A stretch of 64,000 nucleotides of DNA from Brevibacillus sp. DP1.3A (lineage in GTDB: Bacteria > Bacillota > Bacilli > Brevibacillales > Brevibacillaceae): positions 4,924,001-4,988,000 of the forward strand of contig NZ_CP085876.1 of NCBI RefSeq assembly GCF_013284245.2. The letters are read 5' to 3'. Each line of letters begins with the position of its first letter. Within the stretch, counting starts at the first letter, position 1. Below the pieces are notes generated by a model. That model made no database searches, was not told where the DNA came from, and was given only the letters and a program-made list of their open reading frames with translations. Positions 56,380 to 64,000 of the stretch are shown here, piece after piece. The position numbers and the translations under genes were made by a program.

Positions 56380-56455
56380 AAAACGATCAAAACCGTTTTG
56401 TTGACCGCAAGCGGTCGCGTATACTTTTATGAAAAACGTCGAGACGTTCTTCACT
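56380..56455 (+). repeat. Two-hairpin intergenic repeat, copy 2
   Basis: GACCGCAAGCGGTC (56403-56416), a 12-base linker, then GAAAAACGTCGAGACGTTCTTC from 56431 to 56452 (hairpin). A further AAAACG/CGTTTT pair lies just upstream. It sits between the ilv-leu promoter and the sat terminator. Confidence 0.8.
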
Positions 56456-56490
56456 GAATACAGGAAAACTTGTCCAGTTTTTCACAACGG

Positions 56491-56511
56491 AAAAGAACGG
56501 CATTGCCGTCC
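56491..56511 (-). terminator. Probable terminator after sat
   Basis: Minus reading: ACGGCA pairs with TGCCGT around one or two bases, followed by TCTTTT. Short stem. Confidence 0.5.
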
Positions 56512-56535
56512 CTCTCCTGCTTTTTCGGTTCCGTT

Positions 56536-57636
56536 TTATTGCGAGGATTTCAATCCCTCTATCAAAATCGTTGCGACTTCCGGGCGTGTAAATTCCGGAG
56601 GTGGCGTGATCCCGTTTCTCAACATTTCCCTCACTTTTGTTCCCGATAAGGTCATATGAGAGTCTTTGTCATGCGGGCACGTCTTGGTCGTTGCCATCCC
56701 TTGGCATGCCTTGCAGTAAAAGCTGTGCTCAAAAAAGAGCAGCTGGATACCGAGCTCACCTGGCGCAAACTCGGAAAAGATGTGCTGCGCATCATACGTG
56801 CCGTAATAATCGCCTACCCCTGCGTGATCGCGGCCGACAATAAAGTGTGTACAACCGTAATTTTTTCGTACCAATGCGTGGAAGACCGCCTCACGCGGAC
56901 CCGCATATCGCATGGCAGCCGGAAAAGCACCGAGCAGTACACGGTTGCGCGGATAGTAATTTTCCAGAAGGGCGAGATAGCTTTTCATTCGCACTTGTGC
57001 AGGAACATCGTCTGATTTCGTTTCCCCCATCAATGGGTTGAGAAAAAGGCCATCGACAATCTCCAATGCCGCCTTTTGAATATATTCATGCGCCCGGTGA
57101 ACGGGATTCCGCGTTTGGAAACCAACCACCGTTTTCCAGCCATTTTCTCGAAAGCTTTCTCTCGTTTCTGCCGGCGTCAAATAAAAATCAGAGAAGCGCT
57201 CAGGCTGTGGCTTTTGCAGTATTTCTACAGACCCACCCACGTATAGGTCTGGCTTTTCAAACACCTTTTTCACACCGGGGTGAGCGAGATCCACCGTACG
57301 AAAAACGAGCTCGGCCTCCCGCATTTTATCTGGCACAAAGCAGCTATTCACCTGCAAAATCGCATAGTCCACTCCATCTTCCCCACGTAACAGAATACTG
57401 TCGCCGGGCGCAAGATCGTCGTGCTCATCTGCATCAACAGCTAATGTCACTGGCAATGGCCAAACCGTTCCATTGGCTAGACGCATCGTTTCCACAACAG
57501 TGTGGTAATCCGCCTCTTCCATGAATCCAGTTAACGGAGAAAATGCTCCGATGGCAAGACATTCGATGTCCGACAGGGTCCATTTGTCCACGATAATGGC
57601 TTTTTGGATCCCGTGCGGCAAGATCGTTTGCTTCAC
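56536..57636 (-). CDS. sat: Sulfate adenylyltransferase
   Basis: A 366-residue ATP sulfurylase making APS from sulfate. Active-site motifs are [13 protein letters not shown] (nucleotide binding) and [12 protein letters not shown], and the C-terminus keeps [12 protein letters not shown]. The start is taken as GTG at 57636 (MKQTILPHG), six bases after GGAGGG; an ATG at 57660 that overlaps the cysH stop is the alternative but lacks its own site. It follows cysH in a two-gene operon, with APS passed directly to CysH. Confidence 0.94.
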   Translation of the reverse strand: MKQTILPHGIQKAIIVDKWTLSDIECLAIGAFSPLTGFMEEADYHTVVETMRLANGTVWPLPVTLAVDADEHDDLAPGDSILLRGEDGVDYAILQVNSCFVPDKMREAELVFRTVDLAHPGVKKVFEKPDLYVGGSVEILQKPQPERFSDFYLTPAETRESFRENGWKTVVGFQTRNPVHRAHEYIQKAALEIVDGLFLNPLMGETKSDDVPAQVRMKSYLALLENYYPRNRVLLGAFPAAMRYAGPREAVFHALVRKNYGCTHFIVGRDHAGVGDYYGTYDAQHIFSEFAPGELGIQLLFFEHSFYCKACQGMATTKTCPHDKDSHMTLSGTKVREMLRNGITPPPEFTRPEVATILIEGLKSSQ

Positions 57637-57656
57637 ATCTTTCCCTCCTGCACTGT

Positions 57657-58358
57657 TCATTTGTGCAGACCGCATTCGGTCTTTTCGAAGCCAGCCCACC
57701 GTCCGGATCGGGAATCTTGGCCAGGCATGACAGCGCGCGTGCATACTCGGCAGCCAATGCTTGGATAGTTCCGGTCGTGCAATGGATTGTAAGGGACATC
57801 ATTTGCATGGATATATTCCCACACCTGGGCCTCTGTCCAATCTGCTAGCGGATTGAATTTAACCAGGTTGAATTTTTCGTCCCACTCCACTTTTTTTGTA
57901 TTCGCTCGGGTAAGTGATTGTTCGCGGCGAATGCCTGTCATCCACGCCTGATAGTTGGACAGGACGCGCTTTAACGGCTCTACCTTCCGAATCTCGCAGC
58001 AAAGATTCGGTTCTCTCTCCCACAGTTTGTCTCCGTGTTTTTCTGTCTGCTCAGCTAGCGTCAGCTGTGGCTGCACTTGAATAAATGTCGTACCATATCT
58101 GGCTTGCAGCTTGTCACGCGTATCATACGTTTCAGCAAAATGAATGTTGGTATCGAGGTAAAATACAGGAATGGTGGGAGCCAATTTGTGCAGCATGTCG
58201 ATTAAAACGACATCTTCAGCGCCAAAGCTGGCAGCTAGGATCAGACTGGCTGCATAGTTTTCCACGGCGTTCACAAGCACGTCCTGCGGCGCTTGAGCTT
58301 CCAGTCGGCTTGCCCATTCCTGTATTTCCTCATCCGCCATTTTCTGGCGATTGTTCAT
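57657..58358 (-). CDS. cysH: APS/PAPS reductase with 4Fe-4S cluster
   Basis: A 233-residue thioredoxin-dependent reductase giving sulfite. Substrate-binding [14 protein letters not shown] is followed by the cluster cysteines [10 protein letters not shown] and GCRVCTR and the C-terminal catalytic ECGLH. The double Cys pairs mark the cluster-bearing type that can use APS, consistent with no APS kinase next to sat. GAGGAG precedes the ATG at 58358. Upstream lies repeat copy 3; no clear promoter or S-box was seen. Confidence 0.93.
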   Translation of the reverse strand: MNNRQKMADEEIQEWASRLEAQAPQDVLVNAVENYAASLILAASFGAEDVVLIDMLHKLAPTIPVFYLDTNIHFAETYDTRDKLQARYGTTFIQVQPQLTLAEQTEKHGDKLWEREPNLCCEIRKVEPLKRVLSNYQAWMTGIRREQSLTRANTKKVEWDEKFNLVKFNPLADWTEAQVWEYIHANDVPYNPLHDRNYPSIGCRVCTRAVMPGQDSRSGRWAGFEKTECGLHK

Positions 58359-58451
58359 CAGCGAAGCTCCTCTCTTGCTAGGATTCACCCACCATCATAT
58401 GCCTAGTGACTGGAAGTGGCGCATCGTCCACCTATATCCAACTCGCCCAAA

Positions 58452-58554
58452 CCAAACGGTCAGTACCGTTTGGTTGACCGCAAGCGGTCGCATCCACTTT
58501 TATGAAAAACGTCGAGATGTTTCGATCCCCCAATGAGAGGGGACGTTTTTCACA
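58452..58554 (+). repeat. Two-hairpin intergenic repeat, copy 3 (expanded loop)
   Basis: AAACGGT/ACCGTTT hairpin, GACCGCAAGCGGTC (58476-58489), a 12-base linker, then GAAAAACGTC (58504-58513) and its complement GACGTTTTTC (58542-58551). Here the second stem is closed around 28 bases instead of about two. It is upstream of cysH, in direct orientation with copy 2. Confidence 0.8.
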
Positions 58555-58585
58555 AAAAAAAGCCGCCAGACAGGGTCTGACAGCT
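58553..58585 (-). terminator. Intrinsic terminator of secreted-protein gene 1
   Basis: AGCTGTCAGA pairs with TCTGGCGGCT (G-U pairs included), then eight T. Confidence 0.85.
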
Positions 58586-58595
58586 TTTTGCTGCT

Positions 58596-58829
58596 TTATT
58601 TTTCCTCTTTTTCGTTTACTGTCGGGGCGAAAATAAAAGAGGCTCCGGTTTGTTGCGTATTTTTGGCCTCGGTTTTTTGAACCGTTGGTACGGCGTACGA
58701 ACCAGGGTTTACCAAGGAAGGTGTCACGGTGTAAGAATCATCCTTTTCTTTTGCAAAAGCTCCTGGCACGAGCAATGCTGAACAGACAACTGCTGTTACA
58801 CCCATCATCATCCATTTTTGTTTTCTCAT
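58596..58829 (-). CDS. Small secreted protein of unknown function, paralogue 1
   Basis: A 77-residue precursor. The signal peptide MRKQKWMMMGVTAVVCSALL ends in VPGAFA with cleavage expected after residue 26, leaving about 51 residues beginning KEKDDSYTV and ending FIFAPTVNEKEEK. The mature part has no cysteine. GGGAGAGAGA precedes the ATG. A close paralogue lies 160 bases upstream, with matching leader sequence and -10 box (TACAAT, 58873-58878). I do not recognise the family. Confidence 0.8.
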   Translation of the reverse strand: MRKQKWMMMGVTAVVCSALLVPGAFAKEKDDSYTVTPSLVNPGSYAVPTVQKTEAKNTQQTGASFIFAPTVNEKEEK

Positions 58830-58951
58830 CTATGTCTCTCTCCCTATCCAATGTTTTCCTGTAACGCTTTTTATTGTATGGCATTGGAGAGTCTGCTCGA
58901 CACGGACGAAAGATTGTTTTTTTCTCAGACTTGAGACGGAATCGTTTTTTA

Positions 58952-58983
58952 CAAAAGAAAAAGCATCCTGTACGGATGCTTTA
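58952..58983 (-). terminator. Intrinsic terminator of secreted-protein gene 2
   Basis: AAAGCATCC pairs with GGATGCTTT around a five-base loop, then TTCTTTT. Confidence 0.88.
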
Positions 58984-58989
58984 ACCCCA

Positions 58990-59229
58990 TTAGTTTTCTT
59001 CTTTTTCGTTTACATTTGGAGCGAAAATAAATGCACTTCCTGTTTTTTGCGTGCCTGTCACGGCATCTGTTTTCTGAACTACTGGAGCCGTCGTGTACGG
59101 AGCAGGGGCAAAGAAAGTATTCGTCACGGAATGTGCGTCGTCTTTCTCTTTGGCAAACGCCCCTGGTACAACCATCGCTGAACAAACAACTGCTGTAATT
59201 CCCATCATCATCCACTTTTGTTTTCTCAT
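58990..59229 (-). CDS. Small secreted protein of unknown function, paralogue 2
   Basis: A 79-residue precursor almost identical to paralogue 1 in its signal peptide (cleavage after GAFA) and C-terminus (FIFAPNVNEKEEN), but diverged in the middle (AHSVTNTFFAPAPYTTAPVV). The gene has its own terminator and promoter, so each copy is a separate unit. The ribosome-binding site (GGGAGAGAGA) is shared. The pattern suggests recent duplication with a variable centre. Confidence 0.8.
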   Translation of the reverse strand: MRKQKWMMMGITAVVCSAMVVPGAFAKEKDDAHSVTNTFFAPAPYTTAPVVQKTDAVTGTQKTGSAFIFAPNVNEKEEN

Positions 59230-59271
59230 TTTGATCTCTCTCCCTATCCAATGTTTTCCTCTTATGGCTTT

Positions 59272-59299
59272 ATTGTAAGGGATCAGCCAGGCTGTCTAA
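59272..59299 (-). promoter_or_regulatory. Candidate promoter of secreted-protein gene 2
   Basis: TTAGAC (59294-59299), a 16-base spacer and TACAAT (59272-59277) on the minus strand. The same TACAAT and spacing occur upstream of paralogue 1. Confidence 0.5.
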
Positions 59300-59386
59300 C
59301 ACGGGCGGGAGGTTGTTTTTTACTCAGACCTTGGGCGGATTCTACTTTAGGACCAGAGCCTAGTTCTGCAACTGGATCTATTTTTC

Positions 59387-60280
59387 TTACACATCGATCG
59401 TTGTTCTTGTATGCTTATACAGCTCTTCAATCGTCTGCCCTTTTGCTCGGGCAAGTACCTCCATGCGCACACTCAGTTGCTTTTTCGCAAACTGCTGCAA
59501 ATCAGTGACCTTCACCCCGAATGCACTCACCCCTTGGGGGTCATCCATCCAGTCGTACAGATGACTTGCCATTGGAGCCAGCTCATCCATCTTTTTGGCA
59601 ATGACATCGTAAATATGGGGATGCTCACAGATCAATCGCTGCAGCAGGAAAGTTCCGTAGCTGATATGCCGCGATTCATCTGTCTTCAAATACCCAATTC
59701 CTTGCATTAAACCAGGCATGAGCCCCGTTTTGCTGAGTGCTTCGTAAAATGCATAGTAGCCTGTCTCTGCGAGCACGCCTTCCACAAACATGTTGTAGAC
59801 AGTAGAAGCTTCTGCGATGGCTTCGGGGGATTTATCCGTCAACAGACGATTGAGTGCATTCGGCAAGATCTCATGGAAAATTCGCTTGTACACATCATCG
59901 TGAAAATGATGCAAGTCTCCTGACTCGCCGATGTTGTCGAGAACCAACCGGAAAAACTCGGTATGCTTGGCCTCTTCAAAGAGGAAGGTTGTCAAATACA
60001 TTTCTTCCTCCAATCGCCCTTCCTCTGCAATGACCATGATCAAAGGTAAAAGATCGAGGGTGACAGCCTCTTCCCCACCAAGAAAACCAGCAATTCGTCC
60101 CAAGGTTTCTTCCTTCTGCTCCAGATTCATATTTGCGTAATCTTCGCGGTCTTGCGTAAAATCAATGTCCTGCGGGTTCCAAATGCCGTATCTCTTCGCT
60201 TTTTGATACAATTGGTACGGCAGTAGCTCCTGATTCAATCCTTTTTGGCTGGTCGAAACAAAACCATTCCTCATCCCCAT
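59387..60280 (-). CDS. R2-like ligand-binding oxidase (R2lox)
   Basis: A 297-residue ferritin-like protein with the R2lox metal site: Glu70 in GGEEAVTLD, Glu103 and His106 in FEEAKHTEFF, Glu167 in FVEGVLAE, Glu202 and His205 in DESRHISYG. Val73 and Tyr162 (STVYNM) are placed as the pair that forms the ether cross-link in Geobacillus R2loxI. Such proteins carry a Mn/Fe cofactor and bind a long-chain fatty acid; the reaction is unknown. No ribonucleotide reductase large subunit is nearby, which argues against an R2 role. The ATG at 60280 follows AAGGAAAGG. Confidence 0.88.
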   Translation of the reverse strand: MGMRNGFVSTSQKGLNQELLPYQLYQKAKRYGIWNPQDIDFTQDREDYANMNLEQKEETLGRIAGFLGGEEAVTLDLLPLIMVIAEEGRLEEEMYLTTFLFEEAKHTEFFRLVLDNIGESGDLHHFHDDVYKRIFHEILPNALNRLLTDKSPEAIAEASTVYNMFVEGVLAETGYYAFYEALSKTGLMPGLMQGIGYLKTDESRHISYGTFLLQRLICEHPHIYDVIAKKMDELAPMASHLYDWMDDPQGVSAFGVKVTDLQQFAKKQLSVRMEVLARAKGQTIEELYKHTRTTIDV

Positions 60281-60410
60281 CCAACCTTTCCTTTTCTCAT
60301 GCGCCTTCTATTCCGAACGAATGAAAGAAGTCATGTAATTGTTAATTTATCCCAAATCCATTCTTTACGCTCCGATCAGCGGTTTGATAAAATGAAGGCG
60401 CTGTATGTAG

Positions 60411-60416
60411 ATTATA
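60411..60416 (-). promoter_or_regulatory. -10 box of the R2lox gene
   Basis: Perfect TATAAT on the minus strand. The place of the -35 (60434-60439, ATGAAC) is poor and is covered by the palindrome at 60425-60438. Confidence 0.45.
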
Positions 60417-60424
60417 GGTCAGAC

Positions 60425-60438
60425 TGAACGATCGTTCA
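60425..60438. promoter_or_regulatory. Palindromic operator between R2lox and the LuxR-type gene
   Basis: TGAACGATCGTTCA is a perfect 14-base palindrome that would cover the R2lox -35 region. It shares GATCGTTCAT with the site at 19575. It resembles TetR-family operators. Confidence 0.65.
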
Positions 60439-60492
60439 TATCCCCAAAAATCAGGGGGTGTTCATCACTCAAATGGAGGTGGCAATCACTCC

Positions 60493-61179
60493 ATGGTCAG
60501 TCCAGAGCTGAACATGTACATCGACCGAATCGAAGAAACAACATTTTATGAGGAGAAACTGGTGCTTGCTGTACGCGGCTTCGTGGATCTCTTTCCTTTC
60601 ATGGGAGCCATTCTGTGCAATTACTCGACGCTCAGTCAAATGGGTGAGGGACTATGGTCGATCCTCGACCAAGAGTTATGCTCCATCCGCGATATACGGG
60701 TGGACATGCGCAATATGCCCCTCATCCAGCATGCGATCCGTGAACAGAAAGCCGTCCTGCTAGATTCTGAGGCGATTCGTCAGTTCCCGCCCAATTTAGT
60801 GTATGGCGCCCCTTATGCGCTCATTCTCCCCATCAGCTATGGGCCTAACGTACTCGGCTACGCCGGTATTTCCTGGCATCAGGATGGCTGTTCCGGCATC
60901 AACCATCAATTGGTACAATCCTTAAGCGCATACTGTTTGATGCTGGGCAAAGTATTGGCAACCGACTCCCTTCGCCCTAAAACCGTCAAGCTTTCACGCC
61001 GAGAAGTCGAAGTCATGCAGCGGATGTCATGGGGCGAAAGCGTTAAGGAGATGGCAGACTGGATGGGAATTAGTGAGTTTACCGTGCAGGATTACATCAA
61101 GTCTTCCTTAAAAAAGCTCGGTGTGCAAAATCGCGCACAAGGTGTGGCAGACGCTATTCGCCAGCGAATCATTTGTTGA
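60493..61179 (+). CDS. LuxR-type transcriptional regulator
   Basis: A 228-residue protein. The first 160 residues look like a GAF- or autoinducer-like sensor domain (FVDLFPFMGAILCNYSTLSQ, LPISYGPNVLGYAGISW), and the C-terminus is a GerE/LuxR helix-turn-helix (LSRREVEVMQRMSWGESVKE, then KKLGVQNRAQGVADAI). GGAGGTG lies 12 bases before the ATG. It is divergent from the R2lox gene with a shared palindrome between them; a functional link is plausible. The ligand is unknown. Confidence 0.83.
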   Translation: MVSPELNMYIDRIEETTFYEEKLVLAVRGFVDLFPFMGAILCNYSTLSQMGEGLWSILDQELCSIRDIRVDMRNMPLIQHAIREQKAVLLDSEAIRQFPPNLVYGAPYALILPISYGPNVLGYAGISWHQDGCSGINHQLVQSLSAYCLMLGKVLATDSLRPKTVKLSRREVEVMQRMSWGESVKEMADWMGISEFTVQDYIKSSLKKLGVQNRAQGVADAIRQRIIC

Positions 61180-61188
61180 ATAGAAATA

Positions 61189-61225
61189 GAAAAAAACAAC
61201 CGAATGTGATCTCGGTTGTTTTTTC
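61189..61225. terminator. Bidirectional terminator
   Basis: AAAAAACAACCGA pairs perfectly with TCGGTTGTTTTTT around eight bases. It serves the LuxR-type gene and the convergent small gene. Confidence 0.92.
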
Positions 61226-61245
61226 TTTGACTTAAACTTCCATTT

Positions 61246-61428
61246 CTACGTTCTGATTTCTACCACGTTTCTCGGTGCTGTTCTCGTCCGTTGAATCTCC
61301 CTGATTTGAGAAGTGGTCATGAATTCAAATGCTTGACACTGTCGGACTGCTACCCCACGTCTGCGAAAACGAATACGACGAGCTTCAAAGTTTCTGCCTG
61401 CCCATAGGCTTACTCGTAATTCTGCCAT
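61246..61428 (-). CDS. Small arginine-rich protein (60 residues)
   Basis: A 60-residue frame with an excellent ribosome-binding site (AAGGAGGT, seven bases before the ATG) and a bidirectional terminator after the stop. The product is very basic (MAELRVSLWAGRNFEARRIR and so on, with FRRRG), with about a quarter arginine and only one Cys. No membrane segment. It could bind nucleic acid; I do not recognise the family. It lies between the LuxR-type gene and rplT. Confidence 0.62.
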   Translation of the reverse strand: MAELRVSLWAGRNFEARRIRFRRRGVAVRQCQAFEFMTTSQIREIQRTRTAPRNVVEIRT

Positions 61429-61533
61429 GCCACTTACCTCCTTCTATCTTTGCTGTAAGATATGACAAGGAGATTGATAGCGTGTGGACAGGTGTAGGAT
61501 GCTATTCGTTTGATTTTGCTATCTAGACCACAA

Positions 61534-61571
61534 CAAAAAAGCCAACCTTGCCCTCAATCGGGAAGATCGGC
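61534..61571 (-). terminator. Intrinsic terminator after rplT
   Basis: GCCGATCTT pairs with AAGGTTGGC (two G-U pairs), with an inner CCC/GGG, then six T. Confidence 0.85.
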
Positions 61572-61586
61572 TCTTCTATTCAAAAA

Positions 61587-61946
61587 TTAAGCGTTCAGTT
61601 TGCTTTTTGCAACTGTTGCCAGTTCGTTGAACGCAGCTTTGTCGTTAACAGCCAAGTCAGCCAGCATTTTGCGGTTAACTTCGATGCCAGCAACTTTCAG
61701 GCCGTGCATCAAACGGCTGTAGGACAGACCGTTCATGCGAGCTTGCGCGTTGATACGAGTGATCCACAGTTTGCGGAAATCACGTTTCTTTTGACGACGG
61801 TCACGGTATGCATACAGCAGGGATTTCATAACCTGCGCATTAGCGGATTTAAACAGGCGATGTTTGGAACCGAAGTATCCTTTCGCCAGCTTCAGGATTT
61901 TCTTATGACGACGGCGTGTAACAATGCCACCTTTTACTCTTGGCAT
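61587..61946 (-). CDS. rplT: 50S ribosomal protein L20
   Basis: A 119-residue protein starting [20 protein letters not shown], with the conserved [20 protein letters not shown] and [16 protein letters not shown] segment. L20 binds 23S rRNA early in 50S assembly and, in Bacilli, represses its own operon at the infC leader. AGGAGG precedes the ATG. Last gene of infC-rpmI-rplT. Confidence 0.97.
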   Translation of the reverse strand: MPRVKGGIVTRRRHKKILKLAKGYFGSKHRLFKSANAQVMKSLLYAYRDRRQKKRDFRKLWITRINAQARMNGLSYSRLMHGLKVAGIEVNRKMLADLAVNDKAAFNELATVAKSKLNA

Positions 61947-62037
61947 ACTAAACTCCTCCTGGTCTTTCCAGCATGGCGGCCTACTGCTAGGCGCTTAGGG
62001 AGCTCATGCTGCGTAATGGTGTGTAATAAAGAAAAAC

Positions 62038-62235
62038 TTACATGTAAGTGAGCATTTGCTCAATACGTTTTTGATCGCCTTTGGAAACGAGTGCAGCTTT
62101 GCGCAGGTGGCGCTTAGCTTTCGTCGATTTGTTAGCGAACAAGTGGCTACCAAACGCACGGTCGCGCTTCAATTGGCCGCTTCCAGTCTTTTTGAAACGT
62201 TTCGCAGCGGCCTTGTTGGTTTTCATTTTAGGCAT
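62038..62235 (-). CDS. rpmI: 50S ribosomal protein L35
   Basis: A 65-residue basic protein, [20 protein letters not shown] start and [20 protein letters not shown] near the end. Typical size. AGGAGG lies close upstream. It sits between infC and rplT as in other Bacilli. Confidence 0.97.
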   Translation of the reverse strand: MPKMKTNKAAAKRFKKTGSGQLKRDRAFGSHLFANKSTKAKRHLRKAALVSKGDQKRIEQMLTYM

Positions 62236-62265
62236 CTGAAAAATCCTCCTGTCTAAACTACTATC

Positions 62266-62787
62266 TTACTGCTTTTCCGCTTTCGGAGCCAGAATCATGA
62301 TCATGCTGCGACCCTCGATCTTCGGCTTGCGCTCAGGCGTAGCGAGATCTTCACACTGGGCAGCAACACGTTCCATAACGCCTAGTCCAATTTCGGAGTG
62401 GGTGATTTCACGTCCACGGAAACGGATCGTACACTTCACCTTGTGTTGATCCTCCAAGAACTTGCGGACGTTGCGAAGCTTTGTTTGAAAATCGTGTTCC
62501 TCGATGTTAGAAGAAAAACGCACTTCTTTCAGCTCGATGATCTTCTGGTTTTTACGCGCTTCTTTTTCCTTTTTCGCCTGCTCGTATTTGAACTTTCCAT
62601 AGTCCATGATACGGCATACAGGCGGCTTGGCTGTAGGAGCAACGTTTACCAGATCCAATTCAGCTTCCTGGGCAATGCGCAATGCTTCCCTAAAAGGTAC
62701 GACTCCCAATTGGCTCCCGTCAGCACCGATTAAACGGACTTCACGGGCTCGGATCGCTTCGTTAATTAACATTTGATCCTTGCTAAT
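62266..62787 (-). CDS. infC: Translation initiation factor IF-3
   Basis: About 173 residues. The N-domain ([20 protein letters not shown]) and C-domain ([20 protein letters not shown], then [11 protein letters not shown]) are complete. IF-3 keeps 30S subunits free and checks the start codon. The start is taken as AUU at 62787, six bases after GGGGGTG; the rare AUU start of infC is known in Bacilli and E. coli and lets IF-3 repress itself. An ATG five codons downstream (62772) is the alternative. An upstream in-frame ATG at 62859 lies in the leader and is rejected. Confidence 0.93.
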   Translation of the reverse strand: MSKDQMLINEAIRAREVRLIGADGSQLGVVPFREALRIAQEAELDLVNVAPTAKPPVCRIMDYGKFKYEQAKKEKEARKNQKIIELKEVRFSSNIEEHDFQTKLRNVRKFLEDQHKVKCTIRFRGREITHSEIGLGVMERVAAQCEDLATPERKPKIEGRSMIMILAPKAEKQ

Positions 62788-62992
62788 ACTTGCCACCCCC
62801 GTCAATTTCGAGAAGGAACAAAAATATGCGAACGCAATCTGCGCCCGCACATATCTCACCTAAGCAATTTCATCAGATCCGAGGATCCTTGCGTAAGAGT
62901 TACCTGTCAACAGTCGTATACGACGTCGACCCAGGTGAGAAGCTGTGCGCCTCTGCTTGTTCTCGAAGTATGAAGTGTTTATACACGCAACT
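62788..62992 (-). promoter_or_regulatory. infC operon leader with attenuator (L20-type leader)
   Basis: A leader of about 200 bases between the promoter and infC. Near its end TGCGGGCGCA pairs perfectly in two blocks with TGCGTTCGCA, followed by TATTTTTG (62817-62849), an intrinsic terminator. This matches the B. subtilis infC-rpmI-rplT leader, where L20 promotes premature termination. Confidence 0.8.
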
Positions 62993-62993
62993 T

Positions 62994-63022
62994 ATATTAC
63001 AAGGTAGCTTGGGTTTTGTCAA
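62994..63022 (-). promoter_or_regulatory. Sigma-A promoter of infC-rpmI-rplT
   Basis: Perfect TTGACA (63017-63022), a 17-base spacer and TAATAT (62994-62999) on the minus strand. It lies directly after the moaA stop. Confidence 0.85.
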
Positions 63023-63035
63023 GGCTAATACCTAA

Positions 63036-64000
63036 TTATCCCCCGATATGGGACATTTCAACCTTATCACGCTTGGCGAGACCAGGCGTTTCACTTAGTC
63101 GTTCCTCCGAGTAGCGCACGTCGCGCCGCTCCCAGATCGCACGTATCAGCTCGCGAATCTCCTCATCCGTGCGTCCATCGCGGACTGGCTCGCGCAAATC
63201 ATCTCCGGATGAAGCGAAGAGACAGTTGTACAATTTCCCTTCTGCCGACAGGCGAGCTCGCGTACAAGTGGAGCAAAAAGCTTGGGTCACCGATGAGATC
63301 AACCCGATCTCCTGGTCCGATCCCTCATAGCGATAGCGAGAAGCCACCTCTCCATAGTAGTTCGCTTCAGTCGCTACCAACGGCATCTCTTCATGGATCA
63401 TGCGCACAATTTCACGGGAAGGTACGACTTGATCCAGCCGCCAGCCGTTACTGTTTCCCACATCCATGAATTCAATAAATCGAAGGGTGTGCCCTTGCTC
63501 ACGGAAGTACCGTGCCATCGGCAAAATATCTTGATCGTTGACTCCGCGTTGTACCACCATGTTGATCTTGATCGAAAGCCCGGCATCTGCCGCAACACGA
63601 ATCCCTTCCAGCACGGTATCGACCTGATAGCCTCTACCGTTCAACATCCCAAAGCGCTCATTATCCAAGCTGTCTAAGCTGACCGTGACCCGATCCAGAC
63701 CTGCTTCTTTTAGTGCTTGCGCATGGCGGGACAAGAGAGAACCGTTGGTCGTCATCGCAATATCTTGAACGCCTTCCACTTCACGTATCATTCGAATCAA
63801 TTCAGGCAAATTTCTGCGCATTAATGGCTCTCCGCCGGTAATGCGGATTTTCCCGACCCCAAGCGAAGTAAAGATCTGGGTCAAACGGGTAATCTCCTCA
63901 AAGGTCAGCAACTTACTTTGCGGCAAAAACTCAAAATCCGGTCCAAAAATTTCGGCAGGCATGCAATAACGACAACGAAAGTTACATTTATCGGTGACAG
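63036..64000 (-). CDS. moaA: GTP 3',8-cyclase MoaA (N-terminus outside the window)
   Basis: The frame is open to the window edge. Just before the edge it reads [14 protein letters not shown], the CxxxCxxC radical SAM motif, so the coding sequence extends past 64000 and the internal ATG at 63962 is not the start. The C-terminal part has the second cluster cysteines ([20 protein letters not shown]) and the conserved Gly-Gly tail (SHIGG). MoaA makes the first pterin intermediate of the molybdenum cofactor. Confidence 0.95.
   Translation of the reverse strand, partial: VTDKCNFRCRYCMPAEIFGPDFEFLPQSKLLTFEEITRLTQIFTSLGVGKIRITGGEPLMRRNLPELIRMIREVEGVQDIAMTTNGSLLSRHAQALKEAGLDRVTVSLDSLDNERFGMLNGRGYQVDTVLEGIRVAADAGLSIKINMVVQRGVNDQDILPMARYFREQGHTLRFIEFMDVGNSNGWRLDQVVPSREIVRMIHEEMPLVATEANYYGEVASRYRYEGSDQEIGLISSVTQAFCSTCTRARLSAEGKLYNCLFASSGDDLREPVRDGRTDEEIRELIRAIWERRDVRYSEERLSETPGLAKRDKVEMSHIGG

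Noticed and set aside
56161-56457. Short plus-strand reading frames over the repeat copies that share translated ends near 56.4 and 58.5 kb
   Set aside because: The similarity in translation reflects the shared DNA repeat; the frames have no ribosome-binding sites and the conserved part is palindromic.
58359-58451. S-box riboswitch or consensus promoter upstream of cysH
   Set aside because: No S-box core and no -35/-10 pair with acceptable spacing was found.

Overview
The window looks like chromosomal DNA of an endospore-forming, S-layer-bearing member of the Bacillales, most likely Brevibacillus or a close Paenibacillaceae relative (an inference; no marker here is species-specific). Support comes from sspI, a gerA-type germination operon, csaB (pyruvylation of the wall polymer that anchors S-layers), T-box leaders and strong gene-order conservation with Bacillus subtilis. 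No tRNA, rRNA, CRISPR array, prophage or intact insertion sequence was found.

Layout. 0-3.5 kb: lcfA-fadR-fadB-etfB fatty-acid degradation block with a FadR operator. 3.6-6.9 kb: LCP wall-polymer ligase, thiolase and a PrmA-like methyltransferase. 7-21 kb: a cell-surface polymer region with csaB, a methyltransferase, two MOP flippases (SpoVB-like and MurJ), a PaaK/CapK-like adenylate-forming enzyme, a Wzy/WaaL-type membrane protein, a membrane-anchored FG-GAP protein, a lipoprotein and two GT4 glycosyltransferases, followed by D-aminopeptidase dppA. 22-25 kb: cold-shock protein, ECF sigma factor with a DUF4179 partner, and a nucleotide-sugar dehydrogenase. 25.2-36 kb: a B. subtilis-like core block (yshE-like, mutS2, zapA, pheT, pheS with a Phe T-box, ysgA-like trmH, ktrC, sspI). 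35.9-40.9 kb: a four-gene germinant receptor operon with two B subunits. 41-46.6 kb: kynureninase, small membrane proteins, AlkD, a B12-binding radical SAM protein and moaB. 46.8-49.7 kb: a MocR-type regulator and KtrB/D. 49.8-56.3 kb: ilvB-ilvN-ilvC-leuA-leuB behind a Leu T-box and a consensus promoter. 56.5-58.4 kb: sat-cysH, bracketed by a two-hairpin repeat. 58.6-61.4 kb: two tandem paralogous small secreted proteins, an R2lox oxidase divergent from a LuxR-type regulator, and a small Arg-rich protein. 61.6-64 kb: infC-rpmI-rplT with an attenuated leader, then moaA running off the window.

How it fits together. In B. subtilis the genes from sspI through ysgA, pheST, zapA, mutSB, yshE, lcfA, fadR, fadB and etfB form one block. 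Here that block is split by about 22 kb of surface-polymer and envelope genes between lcfA and the yshE homologue. That insertion, with its Wzy-like/FG-GAP/lipoprotein overlapping triad, is the best candidate for a poorly described system. Further candidates are the secreted-protein pair, the R2lox-LuxR pair sharing a palindromic operator, a dispersed two-hairpin repeat (three copies) and a long imperfect inverted repeat beside cspA.
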